Below are positions 19,241-26,435 of a stretch of 53,050 bases of DNA, piece by piece. The position numbers were made by a program, and so were the translations under genes. How positions within the stretch are numbered: the stretch's first letter is position 1; the number at the start of each line of letters is the position of its first letter. The notes beneath the pieces were generated by a model, which searched no databases, had not been told where the DNA came from, and worked only from the letters and a program-made list of their open reading frames with translations. The stretch is from a virus, in the IMG/VR virus record IMGVR_UViG_3300037537_000966, positions 1 to 53,050 of that record. One strand, 5' to 3'.

Positions 19241-19971
19241 GAACTCTAAAAGGACCTCCCATTCGTCATAGCGAGCTTCTTGGGCAGATTTGTCAATTCA
19301 TAAATGCTGAAGTGATTGTAGAGATTGGCGTTCAACATGCAAAAACCTTTAGTGAGCTAGTTCAAGCAGCAAAAAAAACAGGGGGAATGGTTTACGGTTA
19401 CGATTACCTTGCTCCCATTGGAGGATACACAGGTGAACACGCAGCAAGTGCAGGAGATGCAAAAATAATAGCTTCAGCCTTAAGAGGATATGAAGAATAT
19501 TTTAAGATAACTAGAGTAGACACACAATCAAGTGAGTTTCCGAAAATCTTAAAAAACGACGTATCATCACGGCATCACAACGAAAAACACATCTTTCCAA
19601 GAATTGACTTCGCTTTTATTGATGGAGATCATTCGTATCGTGGCTGCAGGAAAGACTTTGAAACGATATATCCTCTTCTCGGTGATGATGGCATAATTGC
19701 CTTTCATGACACCCATACTCATATTGGCCTTAGAAAATTTGTCATTGACTTGTACGAAGATCTAAACGATGGAACCTTTGATATTATAAATTTGCCTTTT
19801 GGACACCAAGCACAAAGAGATGGGCTTACGCTCCTATCTAAGAGGAGTTATCCTAATACCAACAAAGGTATTACTGTAAGCACACATGACCCAGAAATGG
19901 TAGATAAAGACGTATATAAACTAGAAAATTCTTGGTATGATTCAGAGCTAAATAAAAGGAAAAATTTATGA
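19237..19971 (+). CDS. Class I SAM-dependent methyltransferase, 244 aa
   Basis: Motif I-like VEIGVQHAKTFSEL (about residues 28-41), and FAFIDGDHSYRGCRKDFE (about 127-144) followed by LLGDDGIIAFHDTH, the layout of Methyltransf_24-type enzymes that O-methylate sugars or natural products. Overlaps the carbamoyltransferase and epimerase genes by 4 nt each. Expected to methylate a sugar of the cassette; substrate unknown. Confidence 0.85.
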   Translation: MRTLKGPPIRHSELLGQICQFINAEVIVEIGVQHAKTFSELVQAAKKTGGMVYGYDYLAPIGGYTGEHAASAGDAKIIASALRGYEEYFKITRVDTQSSEFPKILKNDVSSRHHNEKHIFPRIDFAFIDGDHSYRGCRKDFETIYPLLGDDGIIAFHDTHTHIGLRKFVIDLYEDLNDGTFDIINLPFGHQAQRDGLTLLSKRSYPNTNKGITVSTHDPEMVDKDVYKLENSWYDSELNKRKNL

Positions 19972-20852
19972 GAGTTTTGGTTACAGGCGGCGCTGGGTTT
20001 GTAGGCACACATTTGGTTAAAAAACTGAATGACGCGGGGCATGATGTAATTAGTATAGATAATGCAATTAGTGAAAAACATGCAATCGAACAAAGATATA
20101 TTTGGTCAGATATTTGTAGTTATGAACATCTTACTAAATTAAGAAATATTATTGAAGGAATTGATATTGTTTATCACCTAGCCGCGCGAAAGGATCTACA
20201 AGCATCTCACGACCATGTTATTCAGTACCATAACACAAATGTTGTTGGTTCCCTTAATTTATTGGAACTTTGCAGGGAAGTGGGAGTCAAACGTTTTGTC
20301 TTTGCTTCTAGCTGCGCGGTCTATGGAGACACTAGCCCCATTGGCTATTATAAAGAAACTACCCCCACCGAACCTCTAAGCCCTTACGGACTCCAAAAAT
20401 TAACAGTAGAAAAATATTGCGGACTATATTCACAAAATTATGGGGTGGATACTGTAGCTCTAAGGTATTTTAACATATTTGGCCCCGAAACCGAAGCAGG
20501 AGTCATACCAATTCTTCAAAAGCAACACAAAAATAATGAACTTTTGACTATTTTTGGATCAGGCGAAAATTCAAGGGATTATGTTTATGTTGAAGACGTT
20601 GTAAATGCAACTATTTTAGCAGGAGAGCATAATACTGAACATTATGGCAATGTTTTCAACGTAGCCTCTGGAGACTCTACTTCTGTGAACAAAATAGCGT
20701 CAACCATCTGCAAAGATAATAAAAAAATAAAAAGGCTAACCCTTGAACCTAAGTTTGAAGCATCTTCCGTTTGTGGACAAATATCAAAAATTAAAGAAAT
20801 TCTTGGTTGGGAACCCACTACCAACGTGCTAGATTGGCTATCTACAAGATAA
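19968..20852 (+). CDS. NAD-dependent nucleotide-sugar epimerase/dehydratase (extended SDR), 294 aa
   Basis: Rossmann motif TGGAGFVG (about residues 6-13), HLAARKD, Ser in VFASSCAVYGD (about 114-116) and the YxxxK pair in SPYGLQKLTVEKY (Tyr about 139, Lys about 143), then ALRYFNIFGP. This is the UDP-glucose 4-epimerase/dehydratase superfamily. It makes or remodels the nucleotide sugar used by the cassette. Slightly short for GalE (about 330 aa), so a related epimerase is likely. Confidence 0.88.
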   Translation: MRVLVTGGAGFVGTHLVKKLNDAGHDVISIDNAISEKHAIEQRYIWSDICSYEHLTKLRNIIEGIDIVYHLAARKDLQASHDHVIQYHNTNVVGSLNLLELCREVGVKRFVFASSCAVYGDTSPIGYYKETTPTEPLSPYGLQKLTVEKYCGLYSQNYGVDTVALRYFNIFGPETEAGVIPILQKQHKNNELLTIFGSGENSRDYVYVEDVVNATILAGEHNTEHYGNVFNVASGDSTSVNKIASTICKDNKKIKRLTLEPKFEASSVCGQISKIKEILGWEPTTNVLDWLSTR

Positions 20853-20983
20853 CCTAAGGAAATAGCTTATATTTGTCTTTATATTTAAATTTATTTATTT
20901 TTATTAATTTATTTTTATTAATTTTACTAAGGAAAAGTAGTTTTTCGCGCTTTTGGCGCAACTTAAATTTTTAAAAAAAAGAC

Positions 20984-21012
20984 TTGAAAAAAGTGTAAGT
21001 TAAGTGTATAAT
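20984..21012 (+). promoter_or_regulatory. Promoter for the beta-barrel gene
   Basis: TTGAAA (20984-20989), 17-nt spacer, TATAAT (21007-21012). The spacer contains GTGTAA (20993-20998), the motif seen ahead of many late genes. Confidence 0.6.
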
Positions 21013-21040
21013 TATTCTACTGGAATAACATGTTTAAATT

Positions 21041-21775
21041 ATGAAGAAATTAGTAACATTATTGTTATCTATTGTCGGTCTGCATCTTAGTTATGCGGAG
21101 GAACCCACAACCACGCCCTCTACTTCCATTAGTTTGGAGGCTGGTTACATTGACACCCTGCACGTTAACGGCGTGCCGAGAGTCACGGAAACACCATATA
21201 TCGCTGCTAAATTTAGCAAGCCAAATGCATTGTTTGCCGACACTACTCTTTCACTAGATGTTTCTGGTGGAGCTTTGTTGGCGGGTCCGAACGAAGACAT
21301 CTCTGAGTCCCATTGGAACTTGGCCGTCGGGAAAACAGTCGGATTTGAGAGCTTTGGCTTGAGAATTAGTGGTGAGATTTGGAGACACCAGAGCGGAACA
21401 CCTAGAGTACCTGACAGCACGGAAATTGCTGCTAAGGTCAGTTTGGTTAATCCTATCGTTTCACCTTATGTTAAGTTGATTAACGATTTTGATTTGGACC
21501 AAAAGGGCTACGCCGTAGGAGCGGAAACGAGTTGGACCTTGCCTGTAGTGGGTTTGGACCTAACTCCCGACGTAAGCTGGTACAGTCTGGACGACTATGA
21601 GTCATTTAGGGCTGCTGCAACCGTTTCATATTCGGGCGAATCACTTTGGGGCTTTAGTCCCTTTGTAACTTTCGCTTGGGTTGACAACGATTTTGACGTA
21701 GCTAACTTTAATTTCGCTTCTTACAAAGCGGAATCAGAGCACTCTTGGTTGGCCGGGGTGAGATACAACTTCTAG
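21041..21775 (+). CDS. Outer-membrane beta-barrel protein with signal peptide, 244 aa
   Basis: Residues 1-19 (MKKLVTLLLSIVGLHLSYA) are a Sec signal peptide. The rest alternates hydrophobic and polar residues with many aromatic girdle residues and ends in GVRYNF, the terminal Phe typical of outer-membrane barrels recognised by BamA. Porin-like proteins are uncommon in phages; it could alter the host surface (receptor masking, superinfection exclusion) or nutrient uptake. It has its own promoter. GC content and codon use are higher than in adjacent intergenic DNA, compatible with acquisition from a host. Confidence 0.75.
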   Translation: MKKLVTLLLSIVGLHLSYAEEPTTTPSTSISLEAGYIDTLHVNGVPRVTETPYIAAKFSKPNALFADTTLSLDVSGGALLAGPNEDISESHWNLAVGKTVGFESFGLRISGEIWRHQSGTPRVPDSTEIAAKVSLVNPIVSPYVKLINDFDLDQKGYAVGAETSWTLPVVGLDLTPDVSWYSLDDYESFRAAATVSYSGESLWGFSPFVTFAWVDNDFDVANFNFASYKAESEHSWLAGVRYNF

Positions 21776-21828
21776 TCTGAAGTTGTCTAGATTAAACTAG
21801 CGTAAATAAGTATTCATTATAAAATAAT

Positions 21829-22125
21829 ATGAAGAAATTGACAATTAAATCAGTTGGTGTAGTTCCTTTTGCAAACTTTTTGGGTTTGCTCGGGGTTATT
21901 ACAGGCGTTATCGCAGCCATGCTTCTTCCTGTTCTGGCCTTAGTCGGAACAGGTGGTCTTGGTGATGTTGATGCGGCAATCAAGGCAGTTAGCGCTGCTG
22001 TCACTGGCGATCTAACCAGTGTCGTTACCTTAGGTATCGGCGGATGGATCGGCGGAGCAGCCTATGCTTGGATCGCTAACGTGGTCTTGGGTATCACCAA
22101 GGGTGTTACCTTTGAGCTCAAGTAA
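21829..22125 (+). CDS. Small membrane protein with two hydrophobic segments, 98 aa
   Basis: Begins MKKLTIKSVGVVPFANFLGL. Hydrophobic helices at about residues 16-42 and 65-88, with a Gly-rich GIGGWIGGAAYAW region. Overall arrangement (a short polar start SVxxxAxxLG, two helices, a short beta-like tail) recalls small transmembrane proteins of DUF3566-like type, but that assignment is weak. Followed by a strong terminator. Possibly works with the upstream beta-barrel protein; unknown. Confidence 0.65.
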   Translation: MKKLTIKSVGVVPFANFLGLLGVITGVIAAMLLPVLALVGTGGLGDVDAAIKAVSAAVTGDLTSVVTLGIGGWIGGAAYAWIANVVLGITKGVTFELK

Positions 22126-22151
22126 GAGTTCTAAATAGTTCAGAGATATAG

Positions 22152-22186
22152 CCCCTCACCTTTTTATATGGGTGGGGGGTTTTTTA
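22152..22186 (+). terminator. Intrinsic terminator
   Basis: CCCCTCACC (22152-22160) pairs with GGTGGGGGG (22171-22179), followed by TTTTTTT. Confidence 0.85.
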
Positions 22187-22255
22187 TGCCCTTTAAGGGG
22201 CTTAGAAGGGGTGCTCACGGCGTTTTTATGACGAAGAGGTATAATGTGTGTATAT

Positions 22256-22441
22256 ATGTTTAGCATGTGGAAAAAACTGAAAAATCTATTTAAAAAGAAA
22301 GATCCTGAATCAGAGGCGAAAGTCAAGGATCTGACTTTAGAAAAGGTTCTTAAAAAGCTGCCTAAGAGGGCTAACGAGACACCAGAAGAAATAAAGAGAC
22401 GCGTTAAGATAAACAAAAGAATTACTGAGTCGAGGTCATAA
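22256..22441 (+). CDS. Small highly basic protein, 61 aa
   Basis: Several in-frame ATGs (22244, 22256, 22265). TATAAT at 22240-22245 may be the -10, which favours 22256 or 22265. Lys-rich helical product (KKLKNLFKKKDPESEAKVKD, EEIKRRVKINKRI). Function unknown. Confidence 0.5.
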   Translation: MFSMWKKLKNLFKKKDPESEAKVKDLTLEKVLKKLPKRANETPEEIKRRVKINKRITESRS

Positions 22442-22473
22442 ATTTCTTTTCCCCCAATATTCATGAAACTTCA

Positions 22474-22803
22474 TTACTCTTCTCTTTTTCGAAACCCTTT
22501 CCTAATTTCTGGTAATCGTCTTTGTATGAATTGTTCTTGAGGAATTTCTATTTCTTGATGAAACTCTTTTTGATGATCAGCTAAGGCCTTCACTAATTTC
22601 TTTAGTTCCAACACTTCGGTTTCTAGCATATCTACGGCTTGTGTGATGTATGCAGCTTGTACGGATAGATCGTCGGTTGCTCGGTTTACTTTATCATCTA
22701 CAGTAGTTGCTCCTTTCCATACTATAGCGGCGGCTCCTATGACCATGGCTGTGACCACGGCCGACACTACGGTTCCTGCTACTTTTTCTAGTTCAAGCTT
22801 CAT
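22474..22803 (-). CDS. Membrane protein with one TM helix and coiled coil, 109 aa
   Basis: Residues about 9-30 (TVVSAVVTAMVIGAAAIVWKG) are one TM helix; the rest is a charged coiled coil (VDMLETEVLELKKLVKALAD) with a basic tail. N-in/C-out topology with a periplasmic coiled coil would resemble an inner-membrane spanin, but tail-tape or holin accessory roles are possible. One of three similar small proteins (22474, 23045, 25279) in this region. Confidence 0.65.
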   Translation of the reverse strand: MKLELEKVAGTVVSAVVTAMVIGAAAIVWKGATTVDDKVNRATDDLSVQAAYITQAVDMLETEVLELKKLVKALADHQKEFHQEIEIPQEQFIQRRLPEIRKGFRKREE

Positions 22804-22890
22804 TTTCTTTCTTACTGTTTTGCCTTTCCCTCTTCCAAAATACTCTATGCCAATATTTACGCAAATGTTTCCTCCATGCCGGTGATCTGG

Positions 22891-23067
22891 TTAATTTGCT
22901 TTTTCTGGCCATTCTTCTTTTCTTTCTTGTATGGTCAGTTTTTCTTTTTTGTTGCCGTGTGCGCTATGTCGCGGGTTGCAGCAGCATTGGCAACGCGGTT
23001 TGTTGTCTCTTGTTTTTTCCAACTTATTGGTTTCGTAATTTATATTAGTTCTTATTGTTCTGCTCAT
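22891..23067 (-). CDS. Small basic Cys-rich protein, 58 aa
   Basis: ATG 23067 to TAA 22891-22893; overlaps the end of the upstream gene by 23 nt. MSRTIRTNINYETNKLEKTR is followed by the compact cluster CQCCC and a charged tail. It probably binds metal. I recall short phage proteins of the MSRTIRxK..C.C type without known function. Confidence 0.5.
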   Translation of the reverse strand: MSRTIRTNINYETNKLEKTRDNKPRCQCCCNPRHSAHGNKKEKLTIQERKEEWPEKAN

Positions 23068-23374
23068 TTTTAATCCTTAATGCATCAACGTGGACTTCTA
23101 AAGAACTGACATCATCTTCTATAAACTTTAAACGCATATTTTGCTCTGCATCGGCAGGAAGCGACCCGAGTTGGCCAAGAGGCCACTTTACGCGAAATTC
23201 TGAATTCATGGTAACGCTATCCTTCATTCTTAGGACATCTGTTTCTAAGTGAGAAATCTTAGAAGTCAAACCAAAATACCCCCAAACAACCATCGCTGCT
23301 ATTATTATAATTTGGATTAACCATTTGAGGCTGATTCCCAAACTTGTCTGATCGTTTAATTTAGCATCTGTCAT
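23045..23374 (-). CDS. Membrane protein with one TM helix and coiled coil, 109 aa
   Basis: Residues about 18-38 (LIQIIIIAAMVVWGYFGLTS) are one TM helix, followed by ISHLETDVLRMKDSV and a second helical part, EDDVSSLEVHVDALRIKNEQ. Topology resembles an inner-membrane spanin or an anchoring coiled coil. The neighbouring candidate lipoprotein at 23599 strengthens a lysis-module reading; unproven. Confidence 0.65.
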   Translation of the reverse strand: MTDAKLNDQTSLGISLKWLIQIIIIAAMVVWGYFGLTSKISHLETDVLRMKDSVTMNSEFRVKWPLGQLGSLPADAEQNMRLKFIEDDVSSLEVHVDALRIKNEQNNKN

Positions 23375-23378
23375 ATAG

Positions 23379-23597
23379 CTATTTACACTTTAACTTTAGT
23401 TTCTTTTCCTTCCATCTTTCTTTAATGCGGGTCATTTCTGCTCCCCAAGTTTTGCTGTCAAATTCTATGTTTTCCCTGCTCATAGCAATCCACCATGCTA
23501 GCTTATCCTCCTCAGGAGATATCCAAATACCGGGTTCATCATCTTTTCTGTATCCCCTTTTTTCGAGTTCTTTTGAGCCTTCTTGTCTAGTTTGCAT
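23379..23597 (-). CDS. Hypothetical basic protein, 72 aa
   Basis: Starts MQTRQEGSKELEKRGYRKDD, one nt after the upstream lipoprotein-like gene ends. Contains WISPEEDKLAWWIAMS and a Lys-rich tail. No membrane segment. No family recognised. Confidence 0.6.
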   Translation of the reverse strand: MQTRQEGSKELEKRGYRKDDEPGIWISPEEDKLAWWIAMSRENIEFDSKTWGAEMTRIKERWKEKKLKLKCK

Positions 23598-23598
23598 A

Positions 23599-23928
23599 TT
23601 ACCTCCTGTCTCGTGGGTTACTTGGGGGCTCAGGTATTCCTTTACTTATGGGCCTAGATGGTGGTGGAGTTGGATTACGAGTGGGGGTAACGACTTTACC
23701 AGCAGGTCGACTACTTCTTCTGTTGCTCTGGCGATAATGGTTGTGATGATCATAATGGTGATCATGATGTATATATAACGATGTTCCGAAAGGACGAGGG
23801 TTATAATGCTCTCTAATATATACTGTATCGGGCGAATAGCAGGCAACGCAAGTAGCAAGAATTAGCATAAGCAATACTATAAGAATTAGCTTGATTATTT
23901 TTTTCTTTTTATTTTTTTTACCAGCCAT
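23599..23928 (-). CDS. Probable lipoprotein, His- and Pro-rich, 109 aa
   Basis: Basic N-terminus (MAGKKNKKKKIIKL), hydrophobic segment LILIVLLMLILATCVACYS with a lipobox-like LATC, then a His-rich stretch (HHDHHYDHHNHYR, about residues 54-66) and a Pro-rich tail. A Pro-rich outer-membrane lipoprotein is the hallmark of Rz1-like o-spanins; the His cluster would bind divalent metal and is unusual. If correct, the TM/coiled-coil proteins nearby are candidate i-spanins. A non-cleaved membrane anchor is the alternative. Confidence 0.55.
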   Translation of the reverse strand: MAGKKNKKKKIIKLILIVLLMLILATCVACYSPDTVYIREHYNPRPFGTSLYIHHDHHYDHHNHYRQSNRRSSRPAGKVVTPTRNPTPPPSRPISKGIPEPPSNPRDRR

Positions 23929-23937
23929 TCGATCTAT

Positions 23938-24501
23938 TTACACAAAAACTATATTGCTGGTTTTATAATAAAAGTTATCTTCCTCAGAAGTCCCTTGGAC
24001 AAAAACTGGTTTTCTTAAGGCGTAAGTATTAAAACGAGACATTAATTCGTAAGCCCAAACTACGTCTAAAGCTACATTGCTGCATAAACCCGCCGATACG
24101 TATTCGAGAGCGGACTGAACCGATTTAATATTGTAAAAAGAAACAGCATGGGTTGAACCCATTCTTTCCAAACGTACTAAATGAGGATACCCCTTTACTT
24201 CGTAATAGACCTCTTCCCATATTCCTTCTGGATCTTTACTAAACGCTGATATTCCATAATAAAGAATATCACAATCTTTTGGAACAGGAAAGTCCTCCAA
24301 AGATCTTATTTTATTAGCATCGCTCTCTAATACGAGGACAGGGAAAAGGCTACTGTTTTGGCTATAGTCTTCTTTTATTTTAGTTAAGGCCTTCAACCAA
24401 GCTAAGTTGGTCCCAGAAGTTTTAGAAACGCCGTATACTGGTGTGATTCTCTCGTAGTCATACGAAGAAGACAGCTCTTCCGTTATCTTATAAATTTTCA
24501 T
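23938..24501 (-). CDS. GT25-like glycosyltransferase-related protein, 187 aa
   Basis: Begins MKIYKITEELSSSYDYERIT. The segment LFPVLVLESDANKIRSL resembles the LxLEDDA box of LPS-type GT25 glycosyltransferases, with Ser in place of the first Asp, and CDILYYGISAFSKD plus STHAVSFYNIKSVQSAL follow in the order seen in that fold (acceptor region, then HAxxxS). The ESDA change could weaken metal binding. A protein of this type seems recurrent in phages. Lone gene on the - strand, upstream of the spanin-like genes; substrate unknown. Confidence 0.5.
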   Translation of the reverse strand: MKIYKITEELSSSYDYERITPVYGVSKTSGTNLAWLKALTKIKEDYSQNSSLFPVLVLESDANKIRSLEDFPVPKDCDILYYGISAFSKDPEGIWEEVYYEVKGYPHLVRLERMGSTHAVSFYNIKSVQSALEYVSAGLCSNVALDVVWAYELMSRFNTYALRKPVFVQGTSEEDNFYYKTSNIVFV

Positions 24502-24537
24502 AAGATAAATCTACCTGTCGAAATATGTCAACAGATA

Positions 24538-24975
24538 TTAAAATCCAGAGCCAGATGAGCCGTCGGAACCGTCGGAACCGTCAGATCCGTCATCGCCAGT
24601 TGGGGGAGCAGGAGTTGGATCGGGAGCCGGAGCGCCAGAAGAACCGTTACTACCCGCTGAACCATTTGATCCGTCAGAACCATCTGAAGGAGGAGGAGTT
24701 GGCGTTGGGGTTGGTGCCGGAGCGCCAGAAGAACCGTTACTACCCGCTGAACCATTTGATCCGTCAGAACCATCTGAAGGAGGAGGAGTTGGCGTTGGGG
24801 TTGGTGCCGGAGCACCAGAAGAACCGTTGCTACCAGCTGAGCCGTTGCTACCATCTGAACCGTATGTGCGATTAGTTGTCATTGTTACTCTTTTGAATTG
24901 TCTAGAGTTTCCAGCAAAACCACACTTTGGGCATTGCCTTTTTCTGCTAAATAGTTTTCTAAACATATTAAACAT
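24538..24975 (-). CDS. Zinc-knuckle protein with Gly/Ser/Asn and Pro/Thr tandem repeats, 145 aa
   Basis: N-terminus MFNMFRKLFSRKRQCPKCGF contains a CxxC knuckle. From about residue 38 the protein consists of GSDGSNGSAGSNGSSG blocks alternating with APAPTPTPTPPPS linkers. A perfect 90-bp tandem duplication (24631-24720 and 24721-24810) encodes two identical 30-residue units; a diverged third copy follows. Gly-Ser-rich G-x-y composition matches that of the fibre at the right end, so it may be a virion or surface-exposed protein and a glycosylation substrate. Confidence 0.65.
   Translation of the reverse strand: MFNMFRKLFSRKRQCPKCGFAGNSRQFKRVTMTTNRTYGSDGSNGSAGSNGSSGAPAPTPTPTPPPSDGSDGSNGSAGSNGSSGAPAPTPTPTPPPSDGSDGSNGSAGSNGSSGAPAPDPTPAPPTGDDGSDGSDGSDGSSGSGF
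24631..24810 (-). repeat. Perfect 90-bp tandem duplication
   Basis: Positions 24631-24720 and 24721-24810 are identical; a partial diverged copy begins at 24811. In frame (30 codons), inside the 24975 gene. Confidence 0.95.
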
Positions 24976-25038
24976 AACCTTTGTTTTTTATACAATTTTT
25001 TTTTATAAAAGACCAAAAAAATTGATATAACTTCTCAG

Positions 25039-25272
25039 ATGGCAAAAAAAATAATTGTTACGTGGCATGCTTCTCACGAGGCAATAGTTGGCTTGACTCT
25101 TGAGGAAGAGCTTGATATTAAGCAGTTTGAAAAAGACTTAAATGAGAACTCTGACCCCTCTGAACCGAATGGAGCCTTGATTAGAATAGAACAGATGACC
25201 AGAGAAGGAAAGGTTGATTTTCAAAACATGGCCAACGTTGTTCTCAAAGATTTTAAAGTTAGAGAGATTTAA
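25039..25272 (+). CDS. Hypothetical acidic protein, 77 aa
   Basis: Starts MAKKIIVTWHASHEAIVGLT; acidic, probably alpha/beta. An isolated + strand gene between leftward genes. A possible -10 (GATATAAC) lies just upstream. Function unknown. Confidence 0.6.
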   Translation: MAKKIIVTWHASHEAIVGLTLEEELDIKQFEKDLNENSDPSEPNGALIRIEQMTREGKVDFQNMANVVLKDFKVREI

Positions 25273-25278
25273 TTGCTT

Positions 25279-25575
25279 TTATTGAGTGTCGCTTACTTTC
25301 TTACTCCTAGGATTGCACATAAAAGAAGAGATTTTATCTAGCTTAACCTCTAATTTATTAAATCTACCATGCATCATCTCGGTAGCTTGAGATAAATCGC
25401 CTTTTGTAACATAATTCTTAGGTAGGTCAATTGCCATTTCTGTTAATCTTTGAGTCATTTCATCATGTTTCTTCCATAGTTCATCTATACTCTGCCAAAA
25501 TCTTTTTATTATAACGGCGACGAGGAAACCCCCGATAGCCAGTACTGCTTCTATAATGTAATGAATATTTTCCAT
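25279..25575 (-). CDS. Membrane protein with one TM helix and coiled coil, 98 aa
   Basis: Residues about 5-25 (HYIIEAVLAIGGFLVAVIIK) are a TM helix, then a long amphipathic helix (DELWKKHDEMTQRLTEMAID, MHGRFNKLEVKLDKISSFM). Same architecture as the 22803 and 23374 products. Ends 6 nt before the convergent 25272 stop. May act in lysis or as a membrane scaffold. Confidence 0.65.
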   Translation of the reverse strand: MENIHYIIEAVLAIGGFLVAVIIKRFWQSIDELWKKHDEMTQRLTEMAIDLPKNYVTKGDLSQATEMMHGRFNKLEVKLDKISSFMCNPRSKKVSDTQ

Positions 25576-25623
25576 CCTTGATCTTTCTTAATACACAAAT
25601 TTATAAAGTGTGGTAACTTTTCC

Positions 25624-26046
25624 CTACTTCTCTTCTGGTAGTTTTGGGAGCTCTTTCATCTTCTCTCTTATTGCCCTCTGTTCTTCGTAGCCTGCCTCTC
25701 CCCCTTTGTGAAGGTAATGAAAACCGCCATTGAGTGGAAGCTTCTTCTCAATCACAAGTAATTTCAATCTGTCATTGGGGACGATCATTTTAGTCCCGCG
25801 ATCTGTCATATAGAAAATCGTTTTTAAAAATCCGACCCTAACTATTCTGGCTTGTCGTCCACTTATGTACAATACATCATCGTTACAAAAATCTTTACCA
25901 ACACATATTAAAAGCCCTTCTACGGCTTTATGTATCGCGTCTTTGAAAAGTATACCAAAGAAAGCTATAATTAGTAACCAACCATATGTACCTATTAATT
26001 GTTCTGCGGCCTTTTGTATTTCGGGATCTGCTAGTGAGTTGCTCAT
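25624..26046 (-). CDS. Miniature MscS-like membrane protein, 140 aa
   Basis: One TM helix at about residues 20-42 (TYGWLLIIAFFGILFKDAIH), then an MscS beta-domain-like segment: DDVLYISGRQARIVRVGFLK .. TDRGTKMIVPNDRL. 'DxVxIxGxxarVxxVG...T...xPNxxL' is the hallmark of the small beta-domain of MscS mechanosensitive channels. Full MscS has three TMs and a C-terminal cage; here only the pore-lining-type helix, the beta-domain and a short basic tail remain. Divergent paralogue of the 26101 gene. Confidence 0.65.
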   Translation of the reverse strand: MSNSLADPEIQKAAEQLIGTYGWLLIIAFFGILFKDAIHKAVEGLLICVGKDFCNDDVLYISGRQARIVRVGFLKTIFYMTDRGTKMIVPNDRLKLLVIEKKLPLNGGFHYLHKGGEAGYEEQRAIREKMKELPKLPEEK

Positions 26047-26059
26047 TCAGTATAGTTTA

Positions 26060-26065
26060 TTACAC
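26060..26065 (-). promoter_or_regulatory. GTGTAA late-type motif for 26046
   Basis: GTGTAA on the - strand followed by TAAACTATACTGA and ATG; forms a divergent pair with the motif at 26085. Confidence 0.45.
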
Positions 26066-26084
26066 ATCTATTTCCCTAAAACCT

Positions 26085-26090
26085 GTGTAA
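26085..26090 (+). promoter_or_regulatory. GTGTAA late-type motif for 26101
   Basis: CTGTGTAATATATT, ATG 10 nt after the motif. Confidence 0.45.
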
Positions 26091-26100
26091 TATATTTTAT

Positions 26101-26421
26101 ATGGAAGATCAAATCGCAAATGCCGGTCAAAACTTTATCGGCGAACACGGTTGGTTACTCGTTGCGGGAGCAGCGGGTTTAATTTTCAAAGAGACTATAA
26201 CTAGCTTCGCAGCTGCCGTATCCATGTCTCTTTTCGGAGGAATAAAAACTGACGATGTCTATAGTATGGGTGGTAGAGCCTGTAGAGTAGTAAGGGTTGG
26301 AATAAGATCCACAACTTTCTACTTTGCAGATTCTAAAACTCGAGTAGATATACCAAACGAAGACATCAAGAGTTTAAGGCTCGAGAAGAAGATAGCACCA
26401 ATGGAAGACGAGAAAGCGTAA
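26101..26421 (+). CDS. Miniature MscS-like membrane protein, 106 aa
   Basis: One TM segment at about residues 18-42 (HGWLLVAGAAGLIFKETITS), then KTDDVYSMGGRACRVVRVGI .. DSKTRVDIPNEDIKSL, matching the MscS beta-domain. Homologous over its length to the divergently transcribed 25624-26046 product (shared GEHGWLL/GTYGWLL, RxARxVRVG, LRLEKK). The pair may form a hetero-oligomeric pore or gate; a holin-like or osmotic role is conceivable. Confidence 0.65.
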   Translation: MEDQIANAGQNFIGEHGWLLVAGAAGLIFKETITSFAAAVSMSLFGGIKTDDVYSMGGRACRVVRVGIRSTTFYFADSKTRVDIPNEDIKSLRLEKKIAPMEDEKA

Positions 26422-26435
26422 GCTAGTTATAGATC

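Noticed and set aside
24525-24875. + strand ORF and other frames opposite the 24975 gene
   Set aside because: Shadow of the Gly/Ser/Pro tandem repeat; the - strand frame has the CxxC N-terminus and sensible composition.
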